Below are positions 50,665 to 59,359 of a stretch of DNA of 64,000 nucleotides, piece by piece. The notes below the pieces were generated by a model that saw only the letters and a list, made by a program, of their open reading frames with translations, was not told the DNA's origin and did no database searches. This DNA is from Kribbella italica (GTDB lineage: Bacteria > Actinomycetota > Actinomycetes > Propionibacteriales > Kribbellaceae). Position 1 is the first letter of the stretch. Each line of letters opens with the position of its first letter. A program made the translations under genes and the position numbers. The stretch covers positions 5,146,001 to 5,210,000 of the forward strand of contig NZ_JACHMY010000001.1 in the NCBI RefSeq assembly GCF_014205135.1. The letters are read 5' to 3'.

Positions 50665-52467
50665 TCACCAGCTCAGGCCGTGGCCGAACGGGTAGAGCGG
50701 GGTGGCCGGGTCGCCTGCCACCGGGATGTCGACCGGGAGCTTGCCGGTCGGCTTGATCTCGCCGTACAGGACCTTGGCCAGCGACTCCATCGAGACCGCC
50801 TGGTAGCCGTAGGTGGCCACGTAGGTCGGCGCCTGGTCGAAGTAGGCGATGTCGTACGGGTCGCGGACGGCGGCGACGATCACGGTCTTGCCGGTGGCCA
50901 GCAGGTCCTTGACGAGCTTCTGCTGCTTGGCCTGCTTGTCGGTGACGGTGGTGTCCCACGCCTTCTGGGTCAGGACGACGGTGACGTCGTTGGCCTGCGC
51001 CTTCGTCACCGCGTCGGCGATCGCCGCGTCGGTCGGGGCCGCGCCGGTCTGTGCCACGGTGGTGGTCGCGCCGCGGGTGGTCAGGCTGTTGGCCAGCGAC
51101 TGCGTGGTGCTGACGCCCCAGCCGGTGACGAGGATCTTGCGCGCGGTGTTGCTCAGCGGCAGCGTGTTGGTGTCGTTCTTGACCAGGGTCATCGACTTGT
51201 CGACGATCTTCTGCGCGGTGGCCAGGCTGGCCGGCGTACCGACCTTGCTCGGGATCTTCGCCGGGTCGGAGAACGGCGACAGCAGGCTGCCGTTCTTCAG
51301 CTTGACCAGCAGGATCCGCAGCAGGCTCTCGTCGATCCGGCGCTCGCTGATCCGGCCCGACTTCACCGCGTCCACGACGGCCTTGAACTGGACGTCCGGA
51401 GCCGGCGGCAGCAGCAGCTGGTCGGCCCCGGCCTCGAGCGCGCGGACCGCGACCTCGGCGTCGCCGTACTTGGCCCGGACCGCGGCCATCTCCAGCGCGT
51501 CGGTGATGATCAGGCCCTTGAAGCCGAGCTGGTTGCGCAGGATGCCGGTCATGATCGGCTTGCTCAGCGTCGCCGGGTCGCCGGACGGGTCGAGCGACGG
51601 GACCGCGATGTGCGCGGTCATGATCGAGTCGATCCCGGCCTTGACCGCGGCCTCGAACGGCGGCCGGTCGATCGTGTTCCACTCCTCGAGGGTGTGGTTG
51701 ATCGTCGGCAGCGAGTTGTGACTGTCGTCGCGGGTGTCACCGTGGCCCGGGAAGTGCTTCGCGGTCGCGGTGATGCCGGCGTCGCGCTGGTAGCCCTGGA
51801 CCTGGGCGACGGTCATGTCGGAGACGAGCTTCGGGTCGCTGGAGTACGAGCGGACGCCGATCACCGGATTGAGCGCGTTCACGTTCACGTCGGCGTCCGG
51901 CGCGTAGTCCTGCCGGATGCCCATCGCCTTCAGCTCCCGGCCGGTGATGCCGGCCGCGGTCCGGGCGTCCGCCGTACTGCGGGTGGCGCCGTGGGCCATG
52001 TTGCCGCCGAACTGCGTCGCGGGCGGCCCGATCCGGACCACGACGCCCTGCTCCTGGTCGGTCGCGATCGTCAGCGGCAGGTGCAGGCCGGTCTTGATGG
52101 CCGCCGACTGCAGCTGGTTCGAGTACGTCGCCAGCTGCGTCGGGTTCTGCACGTTGTCGCGGGCGTTGAAGTAGATCCAGCCGCCCGGCTTGTACTTCGC
52201 GACGACTTCGGCCGGCGTCGCGACGCCGTACAGGGCGGTGTTGCGGGGATCGGGCTTGCTCGCGTCCGGGCCGTAGGCGAACAGCACGAACAGCTGGCCG
52301 ATCTTCTCCTCCAGCGACATGCCCTTCATCGCCTGGGTGGCCTGCTGGAGGCTGGTGATCGGCTGCTTCGGTTGGGGCGATGGACCGGCCACCGCGGCCG
52401 CGGGCACGAGTGCGGCCACGGTCGCGACGGCAAGACTGGCGGTAGCAGAGCGGCGCAACGACGACAT
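50665..52467 (-). CDS. nagZ: Secreted GH3 NagZ-type beta-N-acetylglucosaminidase
   Basis: Protein of 600 residues with a signal peptide (about 1-28), GH3 catalytic domain and C-terminal domain. The nucleophile is D323 (LIITDALEM) and the NagZ-specific catalytic dyad D248/H250 lies in KHFPGHGDTRDDSH. It hydrolyses GlcNAc from muropeptides outside the cell. It is closely related to the GH3 part of the next gene, so the two arose by tandem duplication. The ATG at 52465-52467 is preceded by AAGGGG. It opens the enzyme section of the array, 61 bp after the Gfo/Idh gene. Confidence 0.92.
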   Translation of the reverse strand: MSSLRRSATASLAVATVAALVPAAAVAGPSPQPKQPITSLQQATQAMKGMSLEEKIGQLFVLFAYGPDASKPDPRNTALYGVATPAEVVAKYKPGGWIYFNARDNVQNPTQLATYSNQLQSAAIKTGLHLPLTIATDQEQGVVVRIGPPATQFGGNMAHGATRSTADARTAAGITGRELKAMGIRQDYAPDADVNVNALNPVIGVRSYSSDPKLVSDMTVAQVQGYQRDAGITATAKHFPGHGDTRDDSHNSLPTINHTLEEWNTIDRPPFEAAVKAGIDSIMTAHIAVPSLDPSGDPATLSKPIMTGILRNQLGFKGLIITDALEMAAVRAKYGDAEVAVRALEAGADQLLLPPAPDVQFKAVVDAVKSGRISERRIDESLLRILLVKLKNGSLLSPFSDPAKIPSKVGTPASLATAQKIVDKSMTLVKNDTNTLPLSNTARKILVTGWGVSTTQSLANSLTTRGATTTVAQTGAAPTDAAIADAVTKAQANDVTVVLTQKAWDTTVTDKQAKQQKLVKDLLATGKTVIVAAVRDPYDIAYFDQAPTYVATYGYQAVSMESLAKVLYGEIKPTGKLPVDIPVAGDPATPLYPFGHGLSW

Positions 52468-52493
52468 GACCGACCCCTTGAGGTAATTGAGTA

Positions 52494-52503
52494 ACACGCG
52501 TGT
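52494..52503. promoter_or_regulatory. Perfect 10-bp palindrome upstream of nagZ
   Basis: ACACGCGTGT is perfectly self-complementary and lies 27-36 bases upstream of the nagZ ATG, in the 61-bp gap after the Gfo/Idh gene. It may be a regulator site for an internal promoter. Confidence 0.25.
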
Positions 52504-52528
52504 CCCCCGCACGCGAAAGTTACCCACG

Positions 52529-53596
52529 TCACCCAGGTGGGTCAAGGGGAAACGGCAAGTCATCCTCCCAGGCTTTGAGGGCCGCGAGCAGTTCCGGCTG
52601 CTGAACCGTGTCGAGCGCCTGGGTGAACGCGTCGCTGACGACATCGGCGATCAGGACCGGTACGCCGAGGGCAGCGGACCGTACGGCGGCCTCGACCATG
52701 GCGACGCTGACCAGGTTGGAGTGCACCTCGGACTGCGGAGTTCCGCCGGACCGGACCGCCTCGACGAACTCGGCCAGCGAGCCGGCGATCTCCTCCGGCT
52801 CGTCGGGCAACTCAGCGCCGAGGCCCTCGGAAACCGGTGGGTTGTCGCCGTCCCAGGTGGCGGTGCCGGCCGCGGTGACTGCTCGCCACCGGCCGTTCCA
52901 GGAGGTCTCCTGGCCGGGTGCGCACCAGCTGCCGGTGAAGGAGAAGCGCGTGCCGTCGGCGAAGGTGAAGAGCGCGTTCGCCGCCGCGTGCCCGTCGAAC
53001 CAGCTCCAGTCGGGGTTGTACGAGTCGCAGTACACCGAGACCGGTTCGGCACCGATCAGTTTGCGGGCCAGGTCGAACTGGTGGATCGCCATGTCGACCA
53101 GCAGCGGCTCGGCCATCCGCTCGCGGAAGCCGCTGAAGTGCGGTGCCTTGAAGAACTCGCAGGTCAGCGTGCCGACCGGGCCGAGCTCGGCGAGCTGCCG
53201 GCCGAACGCCGTACCGACCCGGAAGTAGCGACGGGACTGCGAGACCATCAGCAGCTTGCCGCTCACCTCCGACGCGGCGACCATCGGCAGGCACTCACGG
53301 ACCGTCTCGGCCAGCGGCTTCTCGCACAGCACCGGAAGCCCCCGCAGCAGCGCGGCGATGCTGACGGTCGGATGCGCGGCCGGCACGGTCACGTCGATCA
53401 CCGCGTCGGCCTCGACGGCCAGCTCGTCCAGCGACCTGGCGACCGGGACCTCGCCGGTGACCGCCGACCGCGCGACCTCCAGGTCCAGATCGACGAGCCC
53501 GGCCAGTACGACGTCGTCGCTGGTGGCGATCGTGCGCAACCAGGCGCGGCCCATCCCGCCGGCCCCGACCTGGATCAGTCGCAGCGGTTCAGGCAT
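52529..53596 (-). CDS. Gfo/Idh/MocA-family NAD(P)-dependent oxidoreductase
   Basis: Protein of 355 residues. The dinucleotide fold begins IQVGAGGMGRAW, the conserved EKP motif is in LCEKPLAET, and VDMAIHQFDLARKLIG is the catalytic-His helix of the family. These enzymes oxidise or reduce sugars and inositols. It overlaps the ThuA gene by eight bases, and Gfo/Idh-ThuA pairs are frequent in sugar-import operons. The ATG at 53594-53596 gives MPEPLRLIQVG; upstream codons of the frame have no start signal. Confidence 0.9.
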   Translation of the reverse strand: MPEPLRLIQVGAGGMGRAWLRTIATSDDVVLAGLVDLDLEVARSAVTGEVPVARSLDELAVEADAVIDVTVPAAHPTVSIAALLRGLPVLCEKPLAETVRECLPMVAASEVSGKLLMVSQSRRYFRVGTAFGRQLAELGPVGTLTCEFFKAPHFSGFRERMAEPLLVDMAIHQFDLARKLIGAEPVSVYCDSYNPDWSWFDGHAAANALFTFADGTRFSFTGSWCAPGQETSWNGRWRAVTAAGTATWDGDNPPVSEGLGAELPDEPEEIAGSLAEFVEAVRSGGTPQSEVHSNLVSVAMVEAAVRSAALGVPVLIADVVSDAFTQALDTVQQPELLAALKAWEDDLPFPLDPPG

Positions 53597-54365
53597 CGGC
53601 AGGCTCCTCGATCGCGCCCTGGTACCCCTGCCCGGTGAAGAACTCACCCGTCTCGTACCGCAGCAACGTCGGTACGGCGCGCTCCGGCCGGACCGTCTGC
53701 GCCCAGGCGACGCCGTTCGCGATCACCTTGCGGACGTCCTGGTGGTGGTAGACCGGGAAGTCCTGGTCGCCGGGCGAGAAGTAGAAGATCTTGCCGTGCC
53801 CGCGCCGCCAGGTGCAGCCGGACCGGAACACCTCGCCGCCGGTGAACGACGAGACGAAGATCAGCTCGTCGGGCACCGGGATGTCGAAGTACTCGCCGTA
53901 CATCTCCTGCTGCTCGATCTCGATCGGGTGCGGGACGCCCTGCGCGATCGGGTGCGTCGGCGCGACCGTCCAGACCAGCTCGCGGTCGCGCTCGCTGCGC
54001 CAGCGCAGCGTGCACGACGTGCCCATCAGCTTGCCGAAGATCTTCGACCAGTGGCCCGAGTGCAGCACGACCAGGCCCATCCCGGCCAGCACGTGCTGGT
54101 GCACGCGGTCGACCACCTTGTCCTCGACCTCGCCGTGGGCCGCGTGGCCCCACCAGACCAGGACGTCGGTGGTCGCCAGCACCTCCTCGGTGAGGCCGTG
54201 CTCGGGTTCGTCGAGCGTCGTCGTACCGACCGTTGCCCGGTCGCCGAGGTTCTCCGCGATGCCGGCGGCGATCGCCCCGTGCATGCCGTCGGGGTAGAGC
54301 TCGGCGACGTGCGGCTCGACCTGCTCGTGCCGGTTCTCGCCCCAGACGAGTACACGAATGCTCAT
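53589..54365 (-). CDS. ThuA-family protein (sugar metabolism)
   Basis: Protein of 258 residues of the ThuA family, with a glutamine-amidotransferase-like fold. Typical segments are VLVWGENRHEQ, DVLVWWGHAAHG, GLVVLHSGHWSKIFG and GRGHGKIFYFSPGDQDFPVY. ThuA was first linked to trehalose use in Sinorhizobium, and homologues act with Gfo/Idh enzymes on keto-sugars. It lies 12 bases downstream of the ABC permease and overlaps the Gfo/Idh start. Confidence 0.9.
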   Translation of the reverse strand: MSIRVLVWGENRHEQVEPHVAELYPDGMHGAIAAGIAENLGDRATVGTTTLDEPEHGLTEEVLATTDVLVWWGHAAHGEVEDKVVDRVHQHVLAGMGLVVLHSGHWSKIFGKLMGTSCTLRWRSERDRELVWTVAPTHPIAQGVPHPIEIEQQEMYGEYFDIPVPDELIFVSSFTGGEVFRSGCTWRRGHGKIFYFSPGDQDFPVYHHQDVRKVIANGVAWAQTVRPERAVPTLLRYETGEFFTGQGYQGAIEEPADA

Positions 54366-54377
54366 ATCCGTTGTCCT

Positions 54378-55193
54378 TTACTTGACGGCTCCGCCGACGG
54401 CGCCGGCGGCGATGTACTTCTGCGCGACGATCAGCAGCACGACGGCCGGGATCGCCGAGAGCACCGCGGTGGCCATCACCGCGTTCCAGTTCTGCACCTG
54501 GGTGCCGAGGTACTGGTAGATCCCGAGCGTCACCGGCCGCGCGCCACCCTTGGTGGTCAGCGTGAGCGCGAACAGGAAGTCGCTCCAGGAGAAGAGGAAA
54601 CCGAACAGTCCCGCGGTGATCAACGAGTTCTTCGAGATCGGCAGCACGATCGCGACGAACGCGCGGACCAGCCCGGCACCGTCCACCCGCGCGGCCTCCA
54701 CCAGCGACGGCGGCAGCGAGAGCATGAACGAGCGCAGGATCAGGATCGCGAACGGGATCCCGCTGCTGCAGTTGGCCAGGATCAGCCCCGGGATCGAGTT
54801 CAGCAGCCCGATCCTTTCGTACGCCGTGTAGAGCGCGTTGGCGATCACGATGCCCGGGATCATCTGCGAGATCAGGATCGCCAGCAGCCCGATCGACACC
54901 CAGCGGGACCGGAACTGCGAGAGCGCGTACGCGCACGGCGTCGCGATCAGCAGGCTGAGCACGACCGTCCCGGTCGCGATGATCAGGCTGGTCACCAGGT
55001 TCCCGCCCTGCTCGTCGAGCGCCCGCCGGTACCCGGAGAAGCTCGGGTCGAGCGGCAGCAGGCCGGCCGTCAACGTGTTGCCCGACGGCTGCAGCGACGC
55101 GTTCACCATCCAGTAGACCGGGAACAGCATCACGACCAGGATCAGGACGCCGAGCACGGAGAACACCACGCGACGTACGGTCGAGTCGGTCAT
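54378..55193 (-). CDS. Carbohydrate ABC transporter permease (MalG type)
   Basis: Protein of 271 residues with six predicted membrane helices. The EAA loop reads EAARVDGAGLVRAFVAIVLPI, which docks to the ATPase. It is the second permease of a CUT1-type sugar importer. No ATPase gene is in this operon; CUT1 systems of actinobacteria often share a single MsiK-like ATPase encoded elsewhere. It is nine bases downstream of the first permease. Confidence 0.93.
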   Translation of the reverse strand: MTDSTVRRVVFSVLGVLILVVMLFPVYWMVNASLQPSGNTLTAGLLPLDPSFSGYRRALDEQGGNLVTSLIIATGTVVLSLLIATPCAYALSQFRSRWVSIGLLAILISQMIPGIVIANALYTAYERIGLLNSIPGLILANCSSGIPFAILILRSFMLSLPPSLVEAARVDGAGLVRAFVAIVLPISKNSLITAGLFGFLFSWSDFLFALTLTTKGGARPVTLGIYQYLGTQVQNWNAVMATAVLSAIPAVVLLIVAQKYIAAGAVGGAVK

Positions 55194-55202
55194 CGGGAGC
55201 CC

Positions 55203-56147
55203 CTACTCGTCGACGGCGCGGCGGGTGCCGCGCAGGTAGAAGATGGCGAACAGGAAGGACAGGGCGATCAGCAGGTTGCTCAGGGCCGCGCCCTCACCGA
55301 ACTTGAAGTCGACGAACGAGCGCTCGTACGACTGGGTGGCCAGCGTCTGCGTCGCGTTGGCCGGGCCACCGCCGGTCAGGCCGAGGATGATGTCCAGCAC
55401 CTTGATCGTGTAGACGACGCCGAGCATCAGCACCACGCTCGCGACGGCTCGCAGGTTCGGCCAGGTGATGTGGACGAAGGCACTCCACCCGGTCGCGCCG
55501 TCCAGCTGGCCGGCCTCGTACAGCTCGTCGGGGATCTCGGTCAGCCCGGAGTACAGGAGCGTGACGTTGAACGGGATGCCGATCCAGACGTTCACCCCGA
55601 TCACCGCGATCAGCGCCACCGACGGCGAGTTCAGCCACGGCACCGGGTCGTCGAGCAGGCCGGCGCCGATCAGCGTCCGGTTGAGAATGCCGTTGTCCTG
55701 CTCGAGGATCGAGCGCCAGGTCGCGCTCGACACGATCAGCGGCAGCAGCCACGGGAGCAGCAGCATCGACCGGAGGAACCCGCTGAGCGGGAACCGGCGC
55801 CGGAAGAACAGCGCCAGTCCCAGCCCGATCGCGAACTGGAAGGCGATCGACCCGATCGTGAACAGCCCGGTGTTCACCATCGCCTGCGAGAACAGCTGGT
55901 CCTTCACCATCGCGGTGTAGTTGGCCAGCCCGACGAACGGCGCCTCGCCGGTGAAGAAGGTCCGCAGGCCGTAGTCCTGCAGGCTCATCAGCAGGTTCTT
56001 CACCACCGGGTAGCCGAACAGCGCGACCATCGCGACCGCCGCCGGCAGGACGAACAGGATCTTGGTCAGCTCCTCGCCCCGGCGACCGCGGCCGGCGGCG
56101 CGCGGCCACCGGCGTACGGCCGTGCGGGTCAGCGTTCCGTCCGCCAT
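55203..56147 (-). CDS. Carbohydrate ABC transporter permease (MalF type)
   Basis: Protein of 314 residues with six main helices after a short Arg-rich cytoplasmic N-terminus. The EAA loop is YEAGQLDGATGWSAFVHITWP. It pairs with the MalG-type permease downstream. The ATG at 56145-56147 lies five bases after the binding-protein stop; an upstream extension overlaps that gene and is not used. Confidence 0.92.
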   Translation of the reverse strand: MADGTLTRTAVRRWPRAAGRGRRGEELTKILFVLPAAVAMVALFGYPVVKNLLMSLQDYGLRTFFTGEAPFVGLANYTAMVKDQLFSQAMVNTGLFTIGSIAFQFAIGLGLALFFRRRFPLSGFLRSMLLLPWLLPLIVSSATWRSILEQDNGILNRTLIGAGLLDDPVPWLNSPSVALIAVIGVNVWIGIPFNVTLLYSGLTEIPDELYEAGQLDGATGWSAFVHITWPNLRAVASVVLMLGVVYTIKVLDIILGLTGGGPANATQTLATQSYERSFVDFKFGEGAALSNLLIALSFLFAIFYLRGTRRAVDE

Positions 56148-56152
56148 CGCGC

Positions 56153-57379
56153 TCAGCCGCCGGAGGCCTGCTTGAAGGCGTCCTGGGGAGAGGCCTTGCC
56201 GGTCAGGGCCAGCTGGACCGCCTGGTAGATCACCTTGGCGGCGTCCGGCCACTTCTCACCCAGCTTGCCGGTCCGGGACCGGGCGTTCTTGACCTGCTCG
56301 GTGAACGCGGCCATCGACGGCACGTCCTTGACGTAGGTGTCGAGCAGCGCGGTCCGGGTCGGCACGGTGAACCGGGCCTTCGCCCAGGTCAGCTCGTTCT
56401 CGTCCGAGGTCAGGCACTTCACGAAGTCCGCGGCCTTCTGCTGCTTGGCCTGGTCCTTGTTCAGCGGCACCGTCCACGCCTCGCCACCGAGCGGCGCGAC
56501 CGGCGTCTGGCCGGCCTTGTTCACCGGGAACTGGACGACGCCCCACTTGACGTTCGGCGTGGACTGCAGCGACGGGATCTGCCACGGGCCGTTCACCATC
56601 ATCGCGGCCTTGCCGGCCGCGAACTGGTCCTTCGCGTCGCCCTGCGTCCAGTTGACGACGCTCTTCGACGCCGACCCGGACTGCACGAGATCCGTCCACA
56701 GCTGCAGGGCTTCGGCCACCTGCGGGCTGTTCAGGTCGGTCTCGTCGCCGCCGTTCGTCCACATCGCCGGCAGGAACTGCCAGGCACCCTCGTACGTCGC
56801 GTTGGCGTTGAAGGCGATGCCGTACCGGCCCGGTTTGGTCAGCTTCTTCGCCGCCGCTTTCAGCTCGTCCCACGTCTTCGGCGGCTGAACGCCCGCCTCG
56901 GTGAGCATCTGCGTGTTGTAGAACAGCGCGATCGTGTTGACCACCGGCGCGAGGCCGTAGAGCTTGCCGTCGTACGAGCCGGCGTCGACGATGCCCTGCG
57001 CGAAGCCGTCCGCGGTCACGCCCAGGTCGTTCAGCGGAGCGAGCGCCCCCGTGGCGGCGATCTGCTGGACGTCGGGGTTGTCGAGCATCAGGACGTCGGG
57101 CAGCGTCTTCGACGACGCCTGCTGCAGCACCTTCTGGATCAAGGTGTCACCAGGCACCGTCTCCCGCTGGATGCTGATCCCGAGCTTGGTCGCGCAACCG
57201 TCGAGGCCCTTCTGCACGAGGGCCTTGTCCGGGTCGTTGTTGTAGTAGTCGAGCACGGTGAGGCTGCTGACGCTCGCGCCCGACGCGGACGAACTGTCGC
57301 CGCTGCCGCCACAGGCGGCCAGCAGGAGTGGAAGCGCTGTCGCACCCGCCAGAAGAGCGGTGATCCGCTTGCTGATCAT
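56153..57379 (-). CDS. Extracellular sugar-binding lipoprotein of an ABC importer
   Basis: Protein of 408 residues. A lipoprotein signal ends at LLAACGG (Cys22), followed by a Ser-rich tether and a family 1 solute-binding fold (VLDYYNNDPDK..., AALFYN-type segment IALFYNTQMLTEAG, NGPWQIP). It is the first gene of a roughly 14-kb minus-strand array reaching murQ. The ATG at 57377-57379 has GGAG eight bases upstream. The cargo could be MurNAc, GlcNAc-MurNAc or an unrelated sugar. Confidence 0.92.
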   Translation of the reverse strand: MISKRITALLAGATALPLLLAACGGSGDSSSASGASVSSLTVLDYYNNDPDKALVQKGLDGCATKLGISIQRETVPGDTLIQKVLQQASSKTLPDVLMLDNPDVQQIAATGALAPLNDLGVTADGFAQGIVDAGSYDGKLYGLAPVVNTIALFYNTQMLTEAGVQPPKTWDELKAAAKKLTKPGRYGIAFNANATYEGAWQFLPAMWTNGGDETDLNSPQVAEALQLWTDLVQSGSASKSVVNWTQGDAKDQFAAGKAAMMVNGPWQIPSLQSTPNVKWGVVQFPVNKAGQTPVAPLGGEAWTVPLNKDQAKQQKAADFVKCLTSDENELTWAKARFTVPTRTALLDTYVKDVPSMAAFTEQVKNARSRTGKLGEKWPDAAKVIYQAVQLALTGKASPQDAFKQASGG

Positions 57380-57412
57380 GACATCGGACTCCTTCGGGGA
57401 ATCGACGATCAC

Positions 57413-57418
57413 AGCGCT
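57413..57418. promoter_or_regulatory. Second AGCGCT half-palindrome of a LacI operator pair
   Basis: AGCGCT, the core of many LacI-family sites, occurs here within CAGCGCTTG, 33 bases (about three helical turns) from the stronger site at 57443-57454. It lies inside the leader of the binding-protein gene. Confidence 0.35.
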
Positions 57419-57442
57419 TGACCACGCTTGCAGCATCAGCAG

Positions 57443-57454
57443 TAAAGCGCTTAA
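57443..57454. promoter_or_regulatory. LacI-type operator
   Basis: TAAAGCGCTTAA is a near-perfect 12-bp palindrome with the AAGCGCTT core typical of LacI-family regulators. It lies just downstream of the predicted -10 of the ABC operon and between that operon and the divergent LacI gene, so binding would block transcription. Confidence 0.6.
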
Positions 57455-57468
57455 CTGAGTTGGCTAGG

Positions 57469-57498
57469 ACTATGTTCCTTGGGTCACGTGGCTGTCAA
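57469..57498 (-). promoter_or_regulatory. Predicted promoter of the ABC/peptidoglycan-salvage operon
   Basis: On the minus strand a consensus TTGACA (57493-57498) and CATAGT (57469-57474) are spaced by 18 bases. Transcription would start near 57462, immediately before the operator. Confidence 0.55.
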
Positions 57499-57515
57499 GG
57501 GTTCGAGGGGGACGT

Positions 57516-58526
57516 ATGGCGACGATGCAGGAAGTCGCGGACCGCGCGGGGGTGTCGATCGCGACGGTGTCGTTCCTGCTGAACGACACCAAGCCGGTCG
57601 CCGCCGCGACCCGGGCGCGGATCGAGCAAGCGATGGCCGACCTCGGCTACCGGCGCAACGTGGTGGCGCGGGCGCTGGCGAGCCGGCGTACGCACATCAT
57701 CGCGATGGCGTACCCGGCGCTGGAGCACAAGTTCGGGACGTCGACCGCGGAGTTCTTCACCAGCGCGGCCGAGGCCGCCCGCGAGGACGACTACCACCTG
57801 GTGCTCTGGCCGGTCGGCAACGACGGCGTCGAGCTGCGCGAGCTGCTCGGGCAGGGACTGGTCGACGGGGTCGTGCTGATGGAGGTGCAGCTCGACGACG
57901 CGCGGGTCGGCGTACTGCGCGAGACCGGTACGCCGTTCGCGATGATCGGGCGGACGACCGAGCTCGAGGGCCTGACCCACGTCGACATCGACTTCGACAC
58001 CACGGTCGCCGATGCCGTTCAGCACTTGTACGACCTAGGCCACCGGCGGCTCGTCCTGGTCTCCGGCGACCTCGACGATCCCCGCTTCCACGCCTACGGC
58101 CCGTGGGTCCGGATCGGCGACGCCTACCGCCGCATCGCCGCCGAGCACGGCCTCGAGATCGTCGTCGTCGAGTGCTCCGACACCACCCGCGCCGGCCACG
58201 AAGCCGCCGCCCAGATCCTCCGCGACCACGCTCGTACGACGGCCGTCCTGGTCATGAACGAGTTCGCCGCCCTCGGCGTCACCGCCGGCCTCCAACGCCT
58301 GGGCCGCGACATCCCCGGCGACCTCTCGGTCCTCCCCCTGCTGATGGTCCCCGAGACGGCCGCCATGAGTAACCCGGAACTCACCATCATGAGAACCCCC
58401 GGCCCCGAACTCGGCCGCCTCGGCACCCAGTCCCTCATCCGCCACCTGGAGGGTGCCGACCCCCTCCCCCCACAACTCGTCCCCGCCCGACTGCTACCCG
58501 GCGAGTCGGTCGGCCCTCCGCGGTGA
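57516..58526 (+). CDS. LacI-family transcriptional regulator
   Basis: Protein of 336 residues. The helix-turn-helix and hinge (residues 1-58: MQEVADRAGVSIATVSFLLN, then VVARALASRRT) precede a periplasmic-binding-protein-like sensor domain. It is divergent from the ABC importer with a 136-bp gap holding AGCGCT palindromes, so it probably represses that operon and itself. The effector is likely the imported sugar or a derivative. GAGGGGGA precedes ATG 57516. Confidence 0.93.
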   Translation: MATMQEVADRAGVSIATVSFLLNDTKPVAAATRARIEQAMADLGYRRNVVARALASRRTHIIAMAYPALEHKFGTSTAEFFTSAAEAAREDDYHLVLWPVGNDGVELRELLGQGLVDGVVLMEVQLDDARVGVLRETGTPFAMIGRTTELEGLTHVDIDFDTTVADAVQHLYDLGHRRLVLVSGDLDDPRFHAYGPWVRIGDAYRRIAAEHGLEIVVVECSDTTRAGHEAAAQILRDHARTTAVLVMNEFAALGVTAGLQRLGRDIPGDLSVLPLLMVPETAAMSNPELTIMRTPGPELGRLGTQSLIRHLEGADPLPPQLVPARLLPGESVGPPR

Positions 58527-58530
58527 TTCC

Positions 58531-58543
58531 GGGGCATCTCGGG
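58531..58543 (+). repeat. 13-bp direct repeat, left copy
   Basis: GGGGCATCTCGGG matches the copy at 59339-59351 (GGGGCAGCTCGGG) at 12 of 13 bases. The two copies flank the orphan gene at 58689-59282. Confidence 0.4.
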
Positions 58544-58636
58544 CCTTCCCGGGGCAGATCACTCAACTGGCAGACAGCATGTCGTCGGGTGTGCGAAGCT
58601 TGAGCCAGCTCACCAGGTGCAGCTTGGAGAGAAGTG

Positions 58637-58673
58637 AAGCTGGGCATCCCGCCGGAACGACGGGCCCCAGCTT
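58637..58673. terminator. Bidirectional hairpin terminator candidate
   Basis: AAGCTGGG and CCCAGCTT are perfect 8-bp complements enclosing a second stem (CCCG/CGGG). The hairpin lies between the convergent LacI gene and the orphan gene at 58.7-59.3 kb. No long T-run follows, as is usual in high-GC actinobacteria. Confidence 0.55.
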
Positions 58674-58688
58674 TCGCGCTTTCCGGGG

Positions 58689-59282
58689 TCATCGAAGCGC
58701 CACCCTGTGCCGGGTGATGATCCCCACCAGCACGTCGATCCACCGCCGATCCCCCAGCACTTCCGCGGTCACCGCTCCAGCGACGCCGTCGGGCAACCAC
58801 AGCATCGGCTCGTCAGCCGGCTTCGCGAAGCCGACCTTCAGGTGCCTCGACACCAAGCCCTTGTCACGGGCACTGTCCACCAGCGCAAGATCCCGCCCGT
58901 CCTGGATCTCACGCCGAGACTCCAGCCAGACCTCGCGGACGGTGAGCTGGTCCAGCTCGTACAGCAGCCGCTCGAGGCAGCAGCTTCGAGCCCGCTCCTG
59001 CTTCGTGTTCGCCATCGGTGCTCCGACCGCCACGATCGCCTGTACGTCGAGGTTCGCGATCACGGCCGCGATCCGGTCCCGGCGCTTGACCGACTCGGTC
59101 ACCCAATGCAGCCGTACGCCGGGCCGGACCGCCAGATCGCGAGCGATGCGCCGCAGGTCGTCGCACTGGGCAGCGGTGACGACCGCCGCCATCGTGTAAG
59201 TTCCCTCGATTCCTGGGCGGGCGGTGACGATCGACTCGTCGACCCAGGCCAGTGGGCTGGGTCCGGCGACAGAGCTGGGCAT
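58689..59282 (-). CDS. Conserved-looking hypothetical protein (possible DUF3800-like)
   Basis: Protein of 197 residues that I cannot assign firmly. It begins near AWVDESIVT, followed by a GTYTMAAVV strand, and has acidic residues at regular points (DES, LESRRE, DSARDKG) and a C-terminal LWLPDGVAGAV helix. The DES opening and later Asp/Glu positions recall DUF3800, an RNase H-like family often near mobile elements. It is flanked by short direct repeats and hairpins, which hints at acquisition as a cassette. The ATG is at 59280-59282. Confidence 0.6.
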   Translation of the reverse strand: MPSSVAGPSPLAWVDESIVTARPGIEGTYTMAAVVTAAQCDDLRRIARDLAVRPGVRLHWVTESVKRRDRIAAVIANLDVQAIVAVGAPMANTKQERARSCCLERLLYELDQLTVREVWLESRREIQDGRDLALVDSARDKGLVSRHLKVGFAKPADEPMLWLPDGVAGAVTAEVLGDRRWIDVLVGIITRHRVALR

Positions 59283-59338
59283 CCTCGGATCCTGCAGCCT
59301 CCGTCGGCTGATCGGCGGCGACGTGCCCAGGGCATTCA

Positions 59339-59351
59339 GGGGCAGCTCGGG
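59339..59351 (+). repeat. 13-bp direct repeat, right copy
   Basis: GGGGCAGCTCGGG, matching the left copy at 58531-58543 at 12 of 13 bases. Confidence 0.4.
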
Positions 59352-59359
59352 GCAGTTTT

